A DNA stretch of 5,008 bases. Origin: Competibacteraceae bacterium UBA6584 (GTDB lineage: Bacteria > Pseudomonadota > Gammaproteobacteria > Competibacterales > Competibacteraceae). Made by a program: the position numbers and the translations under genes. The DNA is taken from positions 1 to 5,008 of the forward strand of contig DJIW01000106.1 in the NCBI GenBank assembly GCA_002433805.1, read 5' to 3'. How positions within the stretch are numbered: the first letter of the stretch is position 1; every line of letters begins with the position of its first letter. Below are positions 1-5,008 of the stretch, piece by piece. The notes under the pieces were generated by a model that saw only the letters and a program-made list of their open reading frames with translations, was not told the DNA's origin and made no database searches.

Positions 1-293
1 GCCTGATCGACAAGGGCTTGACCGGCAAAGCCGCCGACGCCGCGCTGGGTCGGGCCTGGATCACCGTCAATAAAAACGCCGTGCCCAACGATCCGCAATC
101 GCCGTTCGTCACCAGCGGTATCCGCGTCGGTTCACCGGCCATCACCACCCGGGGGTTCAAGGAGCGTGAAGCCCGCCAACTGACCGGCTGGATGTGCGAC
201 ATCCTCGACGATCTCAACAATCACGCAACCGTCGAGCGCGTGCGCGGCCAAGTGGCGGAGTTGTGCGCCCAATTCCCAGTCTACGCGCGATAA
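1..293 (+). CDS. glyA: Serine hydroxymethyltransferase, C-terminal part (5' end outside window)
   Basis: This is the last 96 residues of a PLP-dependent cytosolic enzyme that interconverts serine plus tetrahydrofolate with glycine plus 5,10-methylene-tetrahydrofolate, the main one-carbon source. The reading frame is open from base 3, with the true start upstream of the window, and ends at TAA 291-293. What is visible is the C-terminal small domain. It contains the family signature VNKNAVPNDP, followed by SGIRVGSPAITTRGF, whose arginine in SGIR is the conserved residue that binds the substrate carboxylate. The PLP lysine lies upstream and cannot be checked. The family is usually about 415-420 residues, so roughly a quarter is seen. 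The stop lies 26 bases before nrdR with no hairpin between, so read-through transcription into nrdR is plausible. The GTP-folate-riboflavin metabolic neighbourhood is common in Proteobacteria. Identification is secure. Confidence 0.96.
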   Translation, partial: LIDKGLTGKAADAALGRAWITVNKNAVPNDPQSPFVTSGIRVGSPAITTRGFKEREARQLTGWMCDILDDLNNHATVERVRGQVAELCAQFPVYAR

Positions 294-319
294 GCCGCTA
301 ACGCGGACACCAAGCGGCG

Positions 320-790
320 ATGCACTGTCCGTTTTGCGGCACGCCCGATACCCGGGTCATCGATTCGCGGCTGTCGGCGGAGGGCGATAAGGTCCGCCGC
401 CGTCGTGAGTGCCCGCGCTGCAACGCTCGTTTCACCACCTACGAAATTGCGGAATTGCTGATGCCGCCAGTGGTGAAACGCGACGGTCGCCGCGAACCGT
501 TCCTGGACGAAAAGCTGCGAACCGGTCTGCTGCGCGCGTTGGAAAAGCGGCCGGTCAGCGCCGAACAGATCGAGGAAACCCTGCTGCGGATCAAAAACCG
601 CGCCCGCGCCAGCGGCGAGCGAGAATTGAGCAGCCAGCGCATCGGTGAATGGGTCATGGAGGAACTGCGCAATCTGGACCAAGTAGGCTACGTCCGTTAC
701 GCCTCGGTCTACCTCAGTTTCGAAGATGTCAATGCTTTCCGCGAGGAAATCGAGCGCTTGCAAAAAACGCCCGACGCAGCGAACAAGTGA
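320..790 (+). CDS. nrdR: Transcriptional repressor NrdR
   Basis: A 156-residue cytoplasmic regulator that represses ribonucleotide reductase operons according to ATP/dATP levels. The N-terminal zinc ribbon is intact: Cys3 and Cys6 (MHCPFCG) pair with Cys31 and Cys34 (RRRRECPRCNARFTTYE). An ATP-cone domain follows from about residue 49 (PPVVKRDGRREPF) to about 139, ending with the typical VGYVRYASVYLSFEDVNAF block. The length is close to the usual 150-160. ATG 320 is chosen because the family begins with M-x-C-P-x-C, and no earlier start gives a better N-terminus; the ribosome-binding site is weak. Its stop codon overlaps the ribD start. NrdR boxes occur in front of nrd genes, and I see none in this window, so its targets are elsewhere. 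Co-location with ribD is a conserved gene-order feature rather than evidence of a riboflavin role. Confidence 0.97.
   Translation: MHCPFCGTPDTRVIDSRLSAEGDKVRRRRECPRCNARFTTYEIAELLMPPVVKRDGRREPFLDEKLRTGLLRALEKRPVSAEQIEETLLRIKNRARASGERELSSQRIGEWVMEELRNLDQVGYVRYASVYLSFEDVNAFREEIERLQKTPDAANK
787..790 (+). promoter_or_regulatory. GTGA stop/start overlap coupling nrdR and ribD
   Basis: The GTG that begins ribD and the TGA that ends nrdR share bases 787-790. No strong Shine-Dalgarno sequence precedes the GTG, since the upstream bases read gacgcagcgaacaa. This suggests, but does not prove, that ribosomes finishing nrdR reinitiate on ribD. It is the tightest junction in the cluster. Confidence 0.7.
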
Positions 791-1932
791 GCTTATCCGA
801 CGATCACCGCTTTATGGCGCGCGCCTTAACCTTGGCCCGGCGCGGCCTCTACAGCACCGATCCCAACCCGCGAGTCGGTTGCGTGTTAGTGCGAGAGGGC
901 ACCATCGTGGGTGAAGGCTGGCACCGGCGCGCCGGCGAACCGCACGCCGAGGCCAACGCGCTGGACGCGGCGGGCGCGCGGGCGCGCGGCGCGACCGCCT
1001 ATGTCACCTTGGAACCTTGCTGCCATTACGGCCGGACCCCGCCTTGTACCGATTCGCTGCTGAACGCTGGCATTTCGCGCTTGGTGGCGGCGATGCTCGA
1101 CCCCAACCCGCAGGTCGCCGGCAAGGGCTTGGCGATCTTGCGAGACGCCGGACTGGCGGTGGAGTGCGGTCTGCTGGAGGCGGACGCGCGGGCGCTGAAT
1201 CCCGGCTTCATCTGGCGCATGACTTCAGGGCGGCCTTTCGTCCGAGTCAAACTGGCGATGAGTCTGGACGGGCGCACCGCGCTGGCGTCCGGCGAAAGTC
1301 AATGGCTGACCGGCGAGGCCGCGCGCGGGGACGTGCAGCGGCTTCGAGCGCGCAGCTCGGCGGTCTTGACCGGCAGCGGCACGCTGCTGGCCGATGATCC
1401 CAGCTTAAACATCCGCCTGCCGGAAGCCGAGCGCCAGCCGCTGCGGGTGATTCTGGATACCGACCTGCGAACGCCGCCGACCGCTAAAACCTTGCGTTTG
1501 CCGGGTTCGACGTTGATTTTTACCGCCGTCGCCGATGCCGCCCGGCAAGCGCCGCTGCGATCGGGCGGCGCCCAGATCGCCGTCGTTGCAGCCGTTGACG
1601 GCGGGTTGAATCTCCACGCCGTGATGGCCGAATTGGGCCGCCGCGAATGCAACGAACTTCAGGTTGAGTGCGGCCCTACCCTGGCCGGCGCGCTGTTGCA
1701 AGCCCGACTGATCGACCAGTTAGTGATCTATGTCGCTCCGCTATTACTAGGTGATCAGGCGCGCGGCTTGTTTCAGCTGCCGGAATTGACTCAGATGCGG
1801 GATCGGTGGGCGTTGGAGCTCTTGGAAACGCGGGCGGTCGGCCGGGACTGGCGGCTGACGCTACGTCCGCAGTACGCACCGGCCGCCCCCCCTCCTTGCC
1901 ACGGCGCCGACCAGGACGCCCAAACGGGATAA
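787..1932 (+). CDS. ribD: Bifunctional diaminohydroxyphosphoribosylaminopyrimidine deaminase / 5-amino-6-(5-phosphoribosylamino)uracil reductase
   Basis: A 381-residue cytosolic enzyme that performs the second and third steps of the pyrimidine branch of riboflavin synthesis: zinc-dependent deamination, then NADPH-dependent reduction of the ribosyl side chain. The N-terminal deaminase domain (about 1-145) shows DPNPRVGCVLV, then PHAEANAL with His53 and Glu55, and EPCCHYGRTPPC with Cys78 and Cys87, so the zinc site is complete. The reductase domain (about 150-360) begins RPFVRVKLAMSLDGRTAL and carries ESQWLTG and ECGPTLAGALL near its end. I chose GTG 787 because translation from it gives the usual short N-terminus before FMARALTLARRG. 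ATG 814 would trim nine residues, and the frame upstream of 787 is nrdR shadow. The start overlaps the nrdR stop as GTGA, suggesting translational coupling. The last 20 or so residues form an Ala/Pro-rich tail beyond the usual end, encoded across a seven-C run. Confidence 0.95.
   Translation: MSLSDDHRFMARALTLARRGLYSTDPNPRVGCVLVREGTIVGEGWHRRAGEPHAEANALDAAGARARGATAYVTLEPCCHYGRTPPCTDSLLNAGISRLVAAMLDPNPQVAGKGLAILRDAGLAVECGLLEADARALNPGFIWRMTSGRPFVRVKLAMSLDGRTALASGESQWLTGEAARGDVQRLRARSSAVLTGSGTLLADDPSLNIRLPEAERQPLRVILDTDLRTPPTAKTLRLPGSTLIFTAVADAARQAPLRSGGAQIAVVAAVDGGLNLHAVMAELGRRECNELQVECGPTLAGALLQARLIDQLVIYVAPLLLGDQARGLFQLPELTQMRDRWALELLETRAVGRDWRLTLRPQYAPAAPPPCHGADQDAQTG
1886..1892 (+). repeat. 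Seven-cytosine homopolymer near the 3' end of ribD
   Basis: A run of seven C residues lies in the Ala/Pro-rich tail of ribD, 40 bases before its stop. It lies beyond the conserved reductase core, so an indel here would change only the tail. Loss of one C would move the reading frame into that of ribE, with no stop before the ribE ATG. It may simply be a GC-rich low-complexity tract. Confidence 0.8.
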
Positions 1933-1939
1933 CGCGAGC

Positions 1940-2596
1940 ATGTTTACCGGCATCATCGCCGCCGTCGGCGCGATCACCGCTCTCCAGCCGCGCGGCGGCG
2001 ATATCCGCTTGCGCATCGCCACCGGCACGCTCGACTTAGGCGACGTACGCCTCGGCGACAGCATCGCGGTCAGCGGGGTTTGTCTGACCGCCGTCGAACT
2101 GCCGGGCGACGGCTTTTGGGCTGACGCCTCGCGCGAGACCTTGGAACGCACCACCCTGGGCGACGCGCGACCCGGCTCGGCGGTCAATCTGGAAAAGGCC
2201 TTGACCCCTGCCACCCGGCTCGGCGGCCATTTGGTCAGCGGCCATGTCGACGGCATCGGCACGGTAGGCGAATGGCGGGCGGACGGCCGCTCCTGGCGGC
2301 TGCGGATTCAAGCGCCGGACCCGCTGGCCCGCTACATCGCCGAAAAAGGTTCGATCTGCGTCGATGGCGTGAGCCTGACCGTCAACCGGGTGGACGGCGC
2401 GGCCTTCGAACTCAACATCGTGCCGCACACTCTGGCGGAAACCACGCTCGCCCATTTTCAAGTAGGCCGCCGGGTCAATCTGGAAGTAGACTTGATCGCC
2501 CGTTATCTGGAACGGCTGCTGCTGGGCGAGCGCGCGTCGCAAGCTGGAACCGGCCTGACCGAGGCGTTGTTACGCGAACACGGTTTTTGGAAATAG
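1940..2596 (+). CDS. ribE: Riboflavin synthase, alpha subunit (called ribC in E. coli)
   Basis: A 218-residue cytosolic enzyme catalysing the last pathway step, dismutation of two 6,7-dimethyl-8-ribityllumazine molecules to riboflavin plus the pyrimidine that RibH reuses. The two lumazine-binding repeats are visible. The N-terminal one starts MFTGIIAAVG and contains GDSIAVSGVCLTAV (39-52). The second starts at GGHLVSGHVDGIG (95-107) and contains KGSICVDGVSLTVN (136-149). The paired GVCLTA and GVSLTV segments are the hallmark of the tandem barrel fold. The length is near the usual 200-220, and the family nearly always begins MFTGI, which fixes ATG 1940. A modest gggat Shine-Dalgarno lies about ten bases upstream. 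The gene begins seven bases after ribD and ends two bases before ribBX. Nomenclature differs between species, and ribE denotes lumazine synthase in some. Confidence 0.97.
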   Translation: MFTGIIAAVGAITALQPRGGDIRLRIATGTLDLGDVRLGDSIAVSGVCLTAVELPGDGFWADASRETLERTTLGDARPGSAVNLEKALTPATRLGGHLVSGHVDGIGTVGEWRADGRSWRLRIQAPDPLARYIAEKGSICVDGVSLTVNRVDGAAFELNIVPHTLAETTLAHFQVGRRVNLEVDLIARYLERLLLGERASQAGTGLTEALLREHGFWK

Positions 2597-2598
2597 CC

Positions 2599-3702
2599 AT
2601 GCAACTCGACAGTATCGACGACATCCTCGCCGACCTCCGGCAAGGCAAGATGGTCATTATCATGGATGATGAAAACCGCGAAAACGAAGGCGATCTGCTG
2701 ATGGCCGCCTCGCGGGTCCGGCCCGAGGACATCAACTTCATGGCCCGGTACGGCCGCGGCCTGATCTGCCTGACCTTGACCCGCGAACGGTGCCAGCAGT
2801 TGCGCCTGCCGTTGATGGTGCAGGATAACGCCACACCCTACTCCACCAATTTCACCGTCTCGGTCGAAGCCGCGCAGGGCGTGACCACCGGCATCTCCGC
2901 CTACGACCGGGCCTTGACCGTGCGCACCGCCGTGCGTCCGGACGCCCGGCCCGAGGATCTGGTGCAACCCGGCCACATTTTCCCGCTTATGGCCCAACCC
3001 GGCGGCGTCTTGACCCGCGCCGGCCACACCGAAGCCGGCTGCGATCTGACCCGGCTGGCCGATTTGGAGCCGGCGGCGGTGATCGTGGAAATCTTGAACG
3101 AGGACGGCACCATGGCCCGCCGTCCCGATTTGGAGACCTTCGCCGCCCGCCACACTCTTAAAATCGGCACCATCGCCGATTTGATCCGCTATCGGATGCA
3201 GCACGAAAAAACTGTCGAACGGGTCGCGGACGTGATCCTCAACACCGAATTCGGCCCGTTCCGAATCTTGACCTATCAGGATTTGATCAGCCGGCAAGTT
3301 CATTTCGCGCTGGTCAAGGGTGACATCGACTCCGAGCGGCCGACCTTGGTCCGGGTGCATGTGCAACACGCGCTCGGCGACCTGTTGGCCCTGCGCCTTC
3401 CCGACAGCGGCTGGCCGTTGCGGACTGCCTTGCAGCGCGTCGCGCAAGAACAGGCGGGCGTGGTGGTCTTTCTGAGTCGCCAGGAAGATCCCGCTTCCCT
3501 GATTCGCAAGATGCGAGGCTATCAATTCGAGACGACCGATGCGTCCCGCTCCGCCGAACACACCGTCGAACTGCGCACCTACGGCATCGGCGCGCAAATT
3601 TTGATCGACATCGGGGTGCGGCGAATGCGGGTGCTGAGCGCGCCCAAGCGCATCAGCGGCTTGTCTGGATTCAATTTGGAAGTCGTGGAATACGTTTCTT
3701 AA
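2599..3702 (+). CDS. ribBX: RibBX: 3,4-dihydroxy-2-butanone 4-phosphate synthase with degenerate GTP cyclohydrolase II-like domain (often auto-named ribBA)
   Basis: A 367-residue protein. Residues 1 to about 200 are an intact DHBP synthase, which converts ribulose 5-phosphate to the four-carbon unit of riboflavin plus formate. It shows the acidic loop DDENRENEGDLL (23-34), GRGLICL (52-58), STNFTVS (82-88), the PGHIFPL histidine His126, the RAGHTEAG histidine His143, and Glu164 in VIVEILNEDG. Residues about 205-367 resemble GTP cyclohydrolase II but lack its chemistry. The zinc motif RVHSEC..GD..RCDCG is replaced, with His257, Pro268 and Ser270 at the cysteine positions, and the RQEGRGIGL loop is absent (LSRQEDPASLIRK). 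Only structural parts such as ELRTYGIGAQIL (324-335) remain. This matches the RibBX variant described in Proteobacteria. ATG 2599 is chosen because the family starts just before the acidic loop; the frame further upstream is ribE shadow. A ggaaat Shine-Dalgarno lies inside the ribE end. Confidence 0.94.
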   Translation: MQLDSIDDILADLRQGKMVIIMDDENRENEGDLLMAASRVRPEDINFMARYGRGLICLTLTRERCQQLRLPLMVQDNATPYSTNFTVSVEAAQGVTTGISAYDRALTVRTAVRPDARPEDLVQPGHIFPLMAQPGGVLTRAGHTEAGCDLTRLADLEPAAVIVEILNEDGTMARRPDLETFAARHTLKIGTIADLIRYRMQHEKTVERVADVILNTEFGPFRILTYQDLISRQVHFALVKGDIDSERPTLVRVHVQHALGDLLALRLPDSGWPLRTALQRVAQEQAGVVVFLSRQEDPASLIRKMRGYQFETTDASRSAEHTVELRTYGIGAQILIDIGVRRMRVLSAPKRISGLSGFNLEVVEYVS

Positions 3703-3735
3703 TCCGCCTTAGCGTTCACTGTCACGGAATCTCTC

Positions 3736-4215
3736 ATGACCGACATCACCACTATCGAAGGCGATTTCACGCCGCCGCTGGAAGCCCGCTTCGCCCTGGT
3801 CGCGGCGCGGTTCAACAGTTTCATCGTCCAGAACCTGGTGCATGGCGCGACGGACGCCTTGCGCCGTCACGGCGTCCCCGAAACCAGCATCGATTTGATC
3901 TGGACTCCCGGTTCCTTCGAACTGCCGCTGGCCGCCCAGCGGCTGGCCGCCAGCGAGCGCTACGATGGCCTAATCGCCCTCGGCGCGGTGATCCGGGGAG
4001 GCACCCCGCATTTTGAATACGTGGCCGGCGAATGCACCAAAGGCTTGGCCAGCGTGTCGCTGCGCTACGATATTCCCATCGGCTTTGGCGTGCTGACCGT
4101 GGACACCATCGATCAGGCGGTGGAACGGGCCGGGACCAAGGCCGGTAATAAAGGCGTCGAAGCCGCCATGTCGGTCTTGGAAATGGTCAGCTTGCTGCGG
4201 CGGTTGAAAGGTTGA
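3736..4215 (+). CDS. ribH: 6,7-dimethyl-8-ribityllumazine synthase (lumazine synthase, riboflavin synthase beta chain)
   Basis: A 159-residue cytosolic enzyme condensing 5-amino-6-ribitylaminouracil with 3,4-dihydroxy-2-butanone 4-phosphate to form lumazine, the substrate of the riboflavin synthase encoded upstream. Family landmarks run in order: ARFN (24-27), whose Phe-Asn lies in the substrate pocket; TPGSFELPLAA (57-67); GAVIRGGTPHFEYV (83-96), with the phosphate-binding GGT and the proton-transferring His92; and GVLTVDTIDQAVERAGTKAGNKG (118-140, quoted in part: VERAGTKAGNKG), with conserved Arg131 and Lys135. The length is typical at about 155-160. Family members assemble as pentamers or 60-subunit capsids, and the sequence cannot tell which applies here. 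ATG 3736 is preceded by acggaa at 3724-3729. The 33-base gap before it is the widest within the rib genes and contains no hairpin I can identify. nusB follows three bases later. Confidence 0.97.
   Translation: MTDITTIEGDFTPPLEARFALVAARFNSFIVQNLVHGATDALRRHGVPETSIDLIWTPGSFELPLAAQRLAASERYDGLIALGAVIRGGTPHFEYVAGECTKGLASVSLRYDIPIGFGVLTVDTIDQAVERAGTKAGNKGVEAAMSVLEMVSLLRRLKG
4206..4211 (+). promoter_or_regulatory. Ribosome binding site supporting the nusB GTG start
   Basis: The purine-rich gaaagg at the end of ribH lies seven bases before GTG 4219, which is near-ideal spacing. It supports the unusual GTG as the nusB start over any codon further in, and it places the nusB initiation signal inside ribH. 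Confidence 0.65.
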
Positions 4216-4218
4216 CTC

Positions 4219-4686
4219 GTGCGTGATCCCAACCGCAAAAATCCGTCCGGCAAAAATCCTGCCGGCAAGCGCGCCTGGGCGCGCCGCTGCGCCGCGCAGG
4301 CGCTCTATCAATGGCAGTTAACCGGACAAGACCCTGTCCGGATCGCCAGCCAGTTTCTGGCCGATCAGGATTTGGTCAAGGCCGATCCGGATTATTTTCG
4401 GGAATTGGTGTTTCAAATTCCGGTGCGCGCTGCCGAAATCGACGCCGTGCTGGCTCCGTTCCTGGATCGCCCGATCAGCCAGATCGATCCGGTGGAGCAG
4501 GCCATTTTGCGCATCGGCGGTTATGAGCTGATCGCTCATCCCGATATCGCCTACCGGATCGTGCTCAACGAGGCGGTCGAACTGGCCAAGGTGTTCGGAG
4601 CCGAACAAGGACACCGCTTCGTCAACGGGGTGCTCGACAAATTGGCTCGCGCCGTCCGTCCTGCGGAAGTGGATGCCCCATCCTAA
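4219..4686 (+). CDS. nusB: Transcription antitermination factor NusB
   Basis: A 155-residue RNA-binding protein. With NusE (ribosomal protein S10) it binds boxA in nascent rRNA leaders and helps RNA polymerase avoid premature termination. The all-helical core begins with the arginine-rich helix ARRCAAQALYQWQLTG (about 21-36), which in the family contacts boxA RNA. It continues to DPVEQAILRIGGYEL and the highly conserved RIVLNEAVELAKVFG and HRFVNGVLDKLAR near the end. The protein is longer than E. coli NusB (139) because of a basic N-terminal extension of about 17 residues containing two copies of K-N-P-[S/A]-G. I chose GTG 4219 for its Shine-Dalgarno sequence and three-base gap to ribH; no ATG lies near the start of the conserved domain. 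Linkage of ribH to nusB is a classic conserved gene pair. thiL, a frequent next gene, is not found. Confidence 0.96.
   Translation: MRDPNRKNPSGKNPAGKRAWARRCAAQALYQWQLTGQDPVRIASQFLADQDLVKADPDYFRELVFQIPVRAAEIDAVLAPFLDRPISQIDPVEQAILRIGGYELIAHPDIAYRIVLNEAVELAKVFGAEQGHRFVNGVLDKLARAVRPAEVDAPS
4236..4265 (+). repeat. Tandem 15-base duplication in the nusB N-terminal extension
   Basis: Two adjacent 15-base units (4236-4250 caaaaatccgtccgg and 4251-4265 caaaaatcctgccgg) differ at two positions and encode K-N-P-S-G then K-N-P-A-G. The unit length keeps the frame. This suggests a recent in-frame duplication that lengthened the basic, probably disordered, leader before the NusB fold. Confidence 0.75.
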
Positions 4687-4692
4687 AATTCT

Positions 4693-4705
4693 CTATGAGT
4701 CATAG
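4693..4705. promoter_or_regulatory. 13-base palindrome between nusB and the MBL-fold gene
   Basis: The sequence ctatgagtcatag has perfect six-base arms around a central g. It lies in the only relatively AT-rich spacer of the window, seven bases after the nusB stop and 46 bases before the next start codon. Its position fits an operator for the downstream gene, but one short palindrome can arise by chance. It has no long stem or T-run, so it is not a convincing rho-independent terminator. Confidence 0.3.
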
Positions 4706-4735
4706 CATTACCTTAAAACTCGCCAAGCAACGACC

Positions 4736-4740
4736 GAGGA
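4736..4740 (+). promoter_or_regulatory. Candidate ribosome binding site for the MBL-fold gene
   Basis: A gagga motif lies eleven bases before ATG 4752, slightly longer than the usual spacing. It supports ATG 4752 as the start and suggests independent initiation rather than coupling to nusB. Confidence 0.5.
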
Positions 4741-4751
4741 AAAATACCAGA

Positions 4752-5008
4752 ATGCTGCGCCCGATCACCATCACCCGAGAAATCTTTCAGGTGGGCGGTT
4801 ACGGCCTGACAGCCCCAGAGGACGCCGCCGCTTATCTGATTCATTTCGACGGCCAGGCGGCGCTGGTCGATGCCGGCACGGGCCGGGGCCAAAAGCAATT
4901 GCTCGATCAGATCGCAAAAACCGGGGTGCGGCCGGAGCAGATCGTTTACGTGCTGCTCACCCATTGTCATTACGATCACAGCGGCGGCGCTTCGGGTGTA
5001 GAACGACA
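4752..5008 (+). CDS. MBL-fold metallo-hydrolase, N-terminal part (3' end outside window)
   Basis: The first 85 residues of a metallo-beta-lactamase-superfamily protein; the frame is still open at the window edge. Visible are an initial beta-strand region, AAYLIHFDGQAALVDAGTG (26-44) with the conserved Asp40 of the V-D-A-G turn, and LLTHCHYDHSGGA (68-80). The latter contains the H-x-H-x-D-H metal motif (His71, His73, Asp75, His76) that coordinates two metal ions in hydrolases of this fold. No signal peptide is evident, so it is probably cytoplasmic. The superfamily includes glyoxalase II-like thioesterases, lactonases, ribonucleases and persulfide dioxygenases. The missing C-terminal metal ligands and substrate region prevent a choice. 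It stands where thiL often follows nusB, but it may belong to a separate transcription unit given the 65-base gap and its own ribosome binding site. Confidence 0.88.
   Translation, partial: MLRPITITREIFQVGGYGLTAPEDAAAYLIHFDGQAALVDAGTGRGQKQLLDQIAKTGVRPEQIVYVLLTHCHYDHSGGASGVER

Noticed and set aside
294..319. A promoter or terminator between glyA and nrdR
   Set aside because: The 26 bases contain no stem-loop with a T-run and no recognisable -35/-10 pair, so no site is annotated.
281..763. A 160-codon minus-strand frame opposite nrdR
   Set aside because: It lies entirely over nrdR and the glyA end, has no family resemblance I recognise, and is explained as a shadow of nrdR codon bias.
649..786. 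An extended N-terminus for RibD inside nrdR
   Set aside because: This stretch is out-of-frame nrdR sequence. RibD homologues begin only a few residues before the FMARAL helix, matching GTG 787.
2272..2598. An extended N-terminus for RibBX reaching back into ribE
   Set aside because: The frame is open upstream, but the residues are Arg/Gly/Pro-rich out-of-frame ribE. DHBP synthases start just before the acidic loop, matching ATG 2599.
2503..3597. A 364-codon open frame on the minus strand opposite ribBX
   Set aside because: It mirrors the codon pattern of ribBX in GC-rich DNA, its product is low-complexity in Gly/His/Gln/Asp with no recognisable domain, and the plus strand encodes a clear conserved protein.
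4687..4735. A rho-independent terminator after nusB
   Set aside because: The only inverted repeat is a six-base-arm palindrome with a one-base centre and no following T-tract, which cannot form a stable terminator hairpin.

Overview
This window is a compact, GC-rich, entirely plus-strand housekeeping cluster from what looks like a gammaproteobacterium. The evidence is gene content and order: glyA, nrdR, ribD, ribE, ribBX, ribH, nusB. This is a well-known gammaproteobacterial arrangement. The RibB-plus-degenerate-RibA protein (RibBX type) also points to Proteobacteria. A genus cannot be assigned from the sequence alone.

Layout: 1-293 is the 3' end of glyA (serine hydroxymethyltransferase). 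320-790 is nrdR, the zinc-finger/ATP-cone repressor of ribonucleotide reductase genes. 787-1932 is ribD, starting with a GTG that overlaps the nrdR stop codon. 1940-2596 is riboflavin synthase (ribE, the gene called ribC in E. coli). 2599-3702 is ribBX, 3736-4215 is ribH (lumazine synthase), and 4219-4686 is nusB. After a 65-base gap, 4752-5008 holds the 5' end of a metallo-beta-lactamase-fold hydrolase that runs off the window. Gaps inside the cluster run from a 4-base overlap to 33 bases, so nrdR-nusB is very probably one transcript, perhaps including glyA. There is no gene-free stretch over 300 bases, no RNA gene, no mobile element, no CRISPR array and no convincing terminator. No FMN riboswitch fits between the rib genes.

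Together the rib genes supply most of riboflavin synthesis. RibD deaminates and reduces the pyrimidine made by GTP cyclohydrolase II. RibB makes the four-carbon unit from ribulose 5-phosphate. RibH joins the two into lumazine, and RibE dismutates lumazine to riboflavin. The first step, GTP cyclohydrolase II, is apparently not encoded here: the RibA-like half of RibBX has lost all three zinc cysteines and the substrate loop, so a separate ribA is expected elsewhere. NrdR and NusB are regulatory passengers (dNTP supply; rRNA transcription antitermination).

I see no undescribed system here. The points most worth a second look are the degenerate RibA-like domain, the seven-C run at the end of ribD where a one-base loss would join RibD in frame to RibE, and the MBL-fold gene in the position where thiL often follows nusB.
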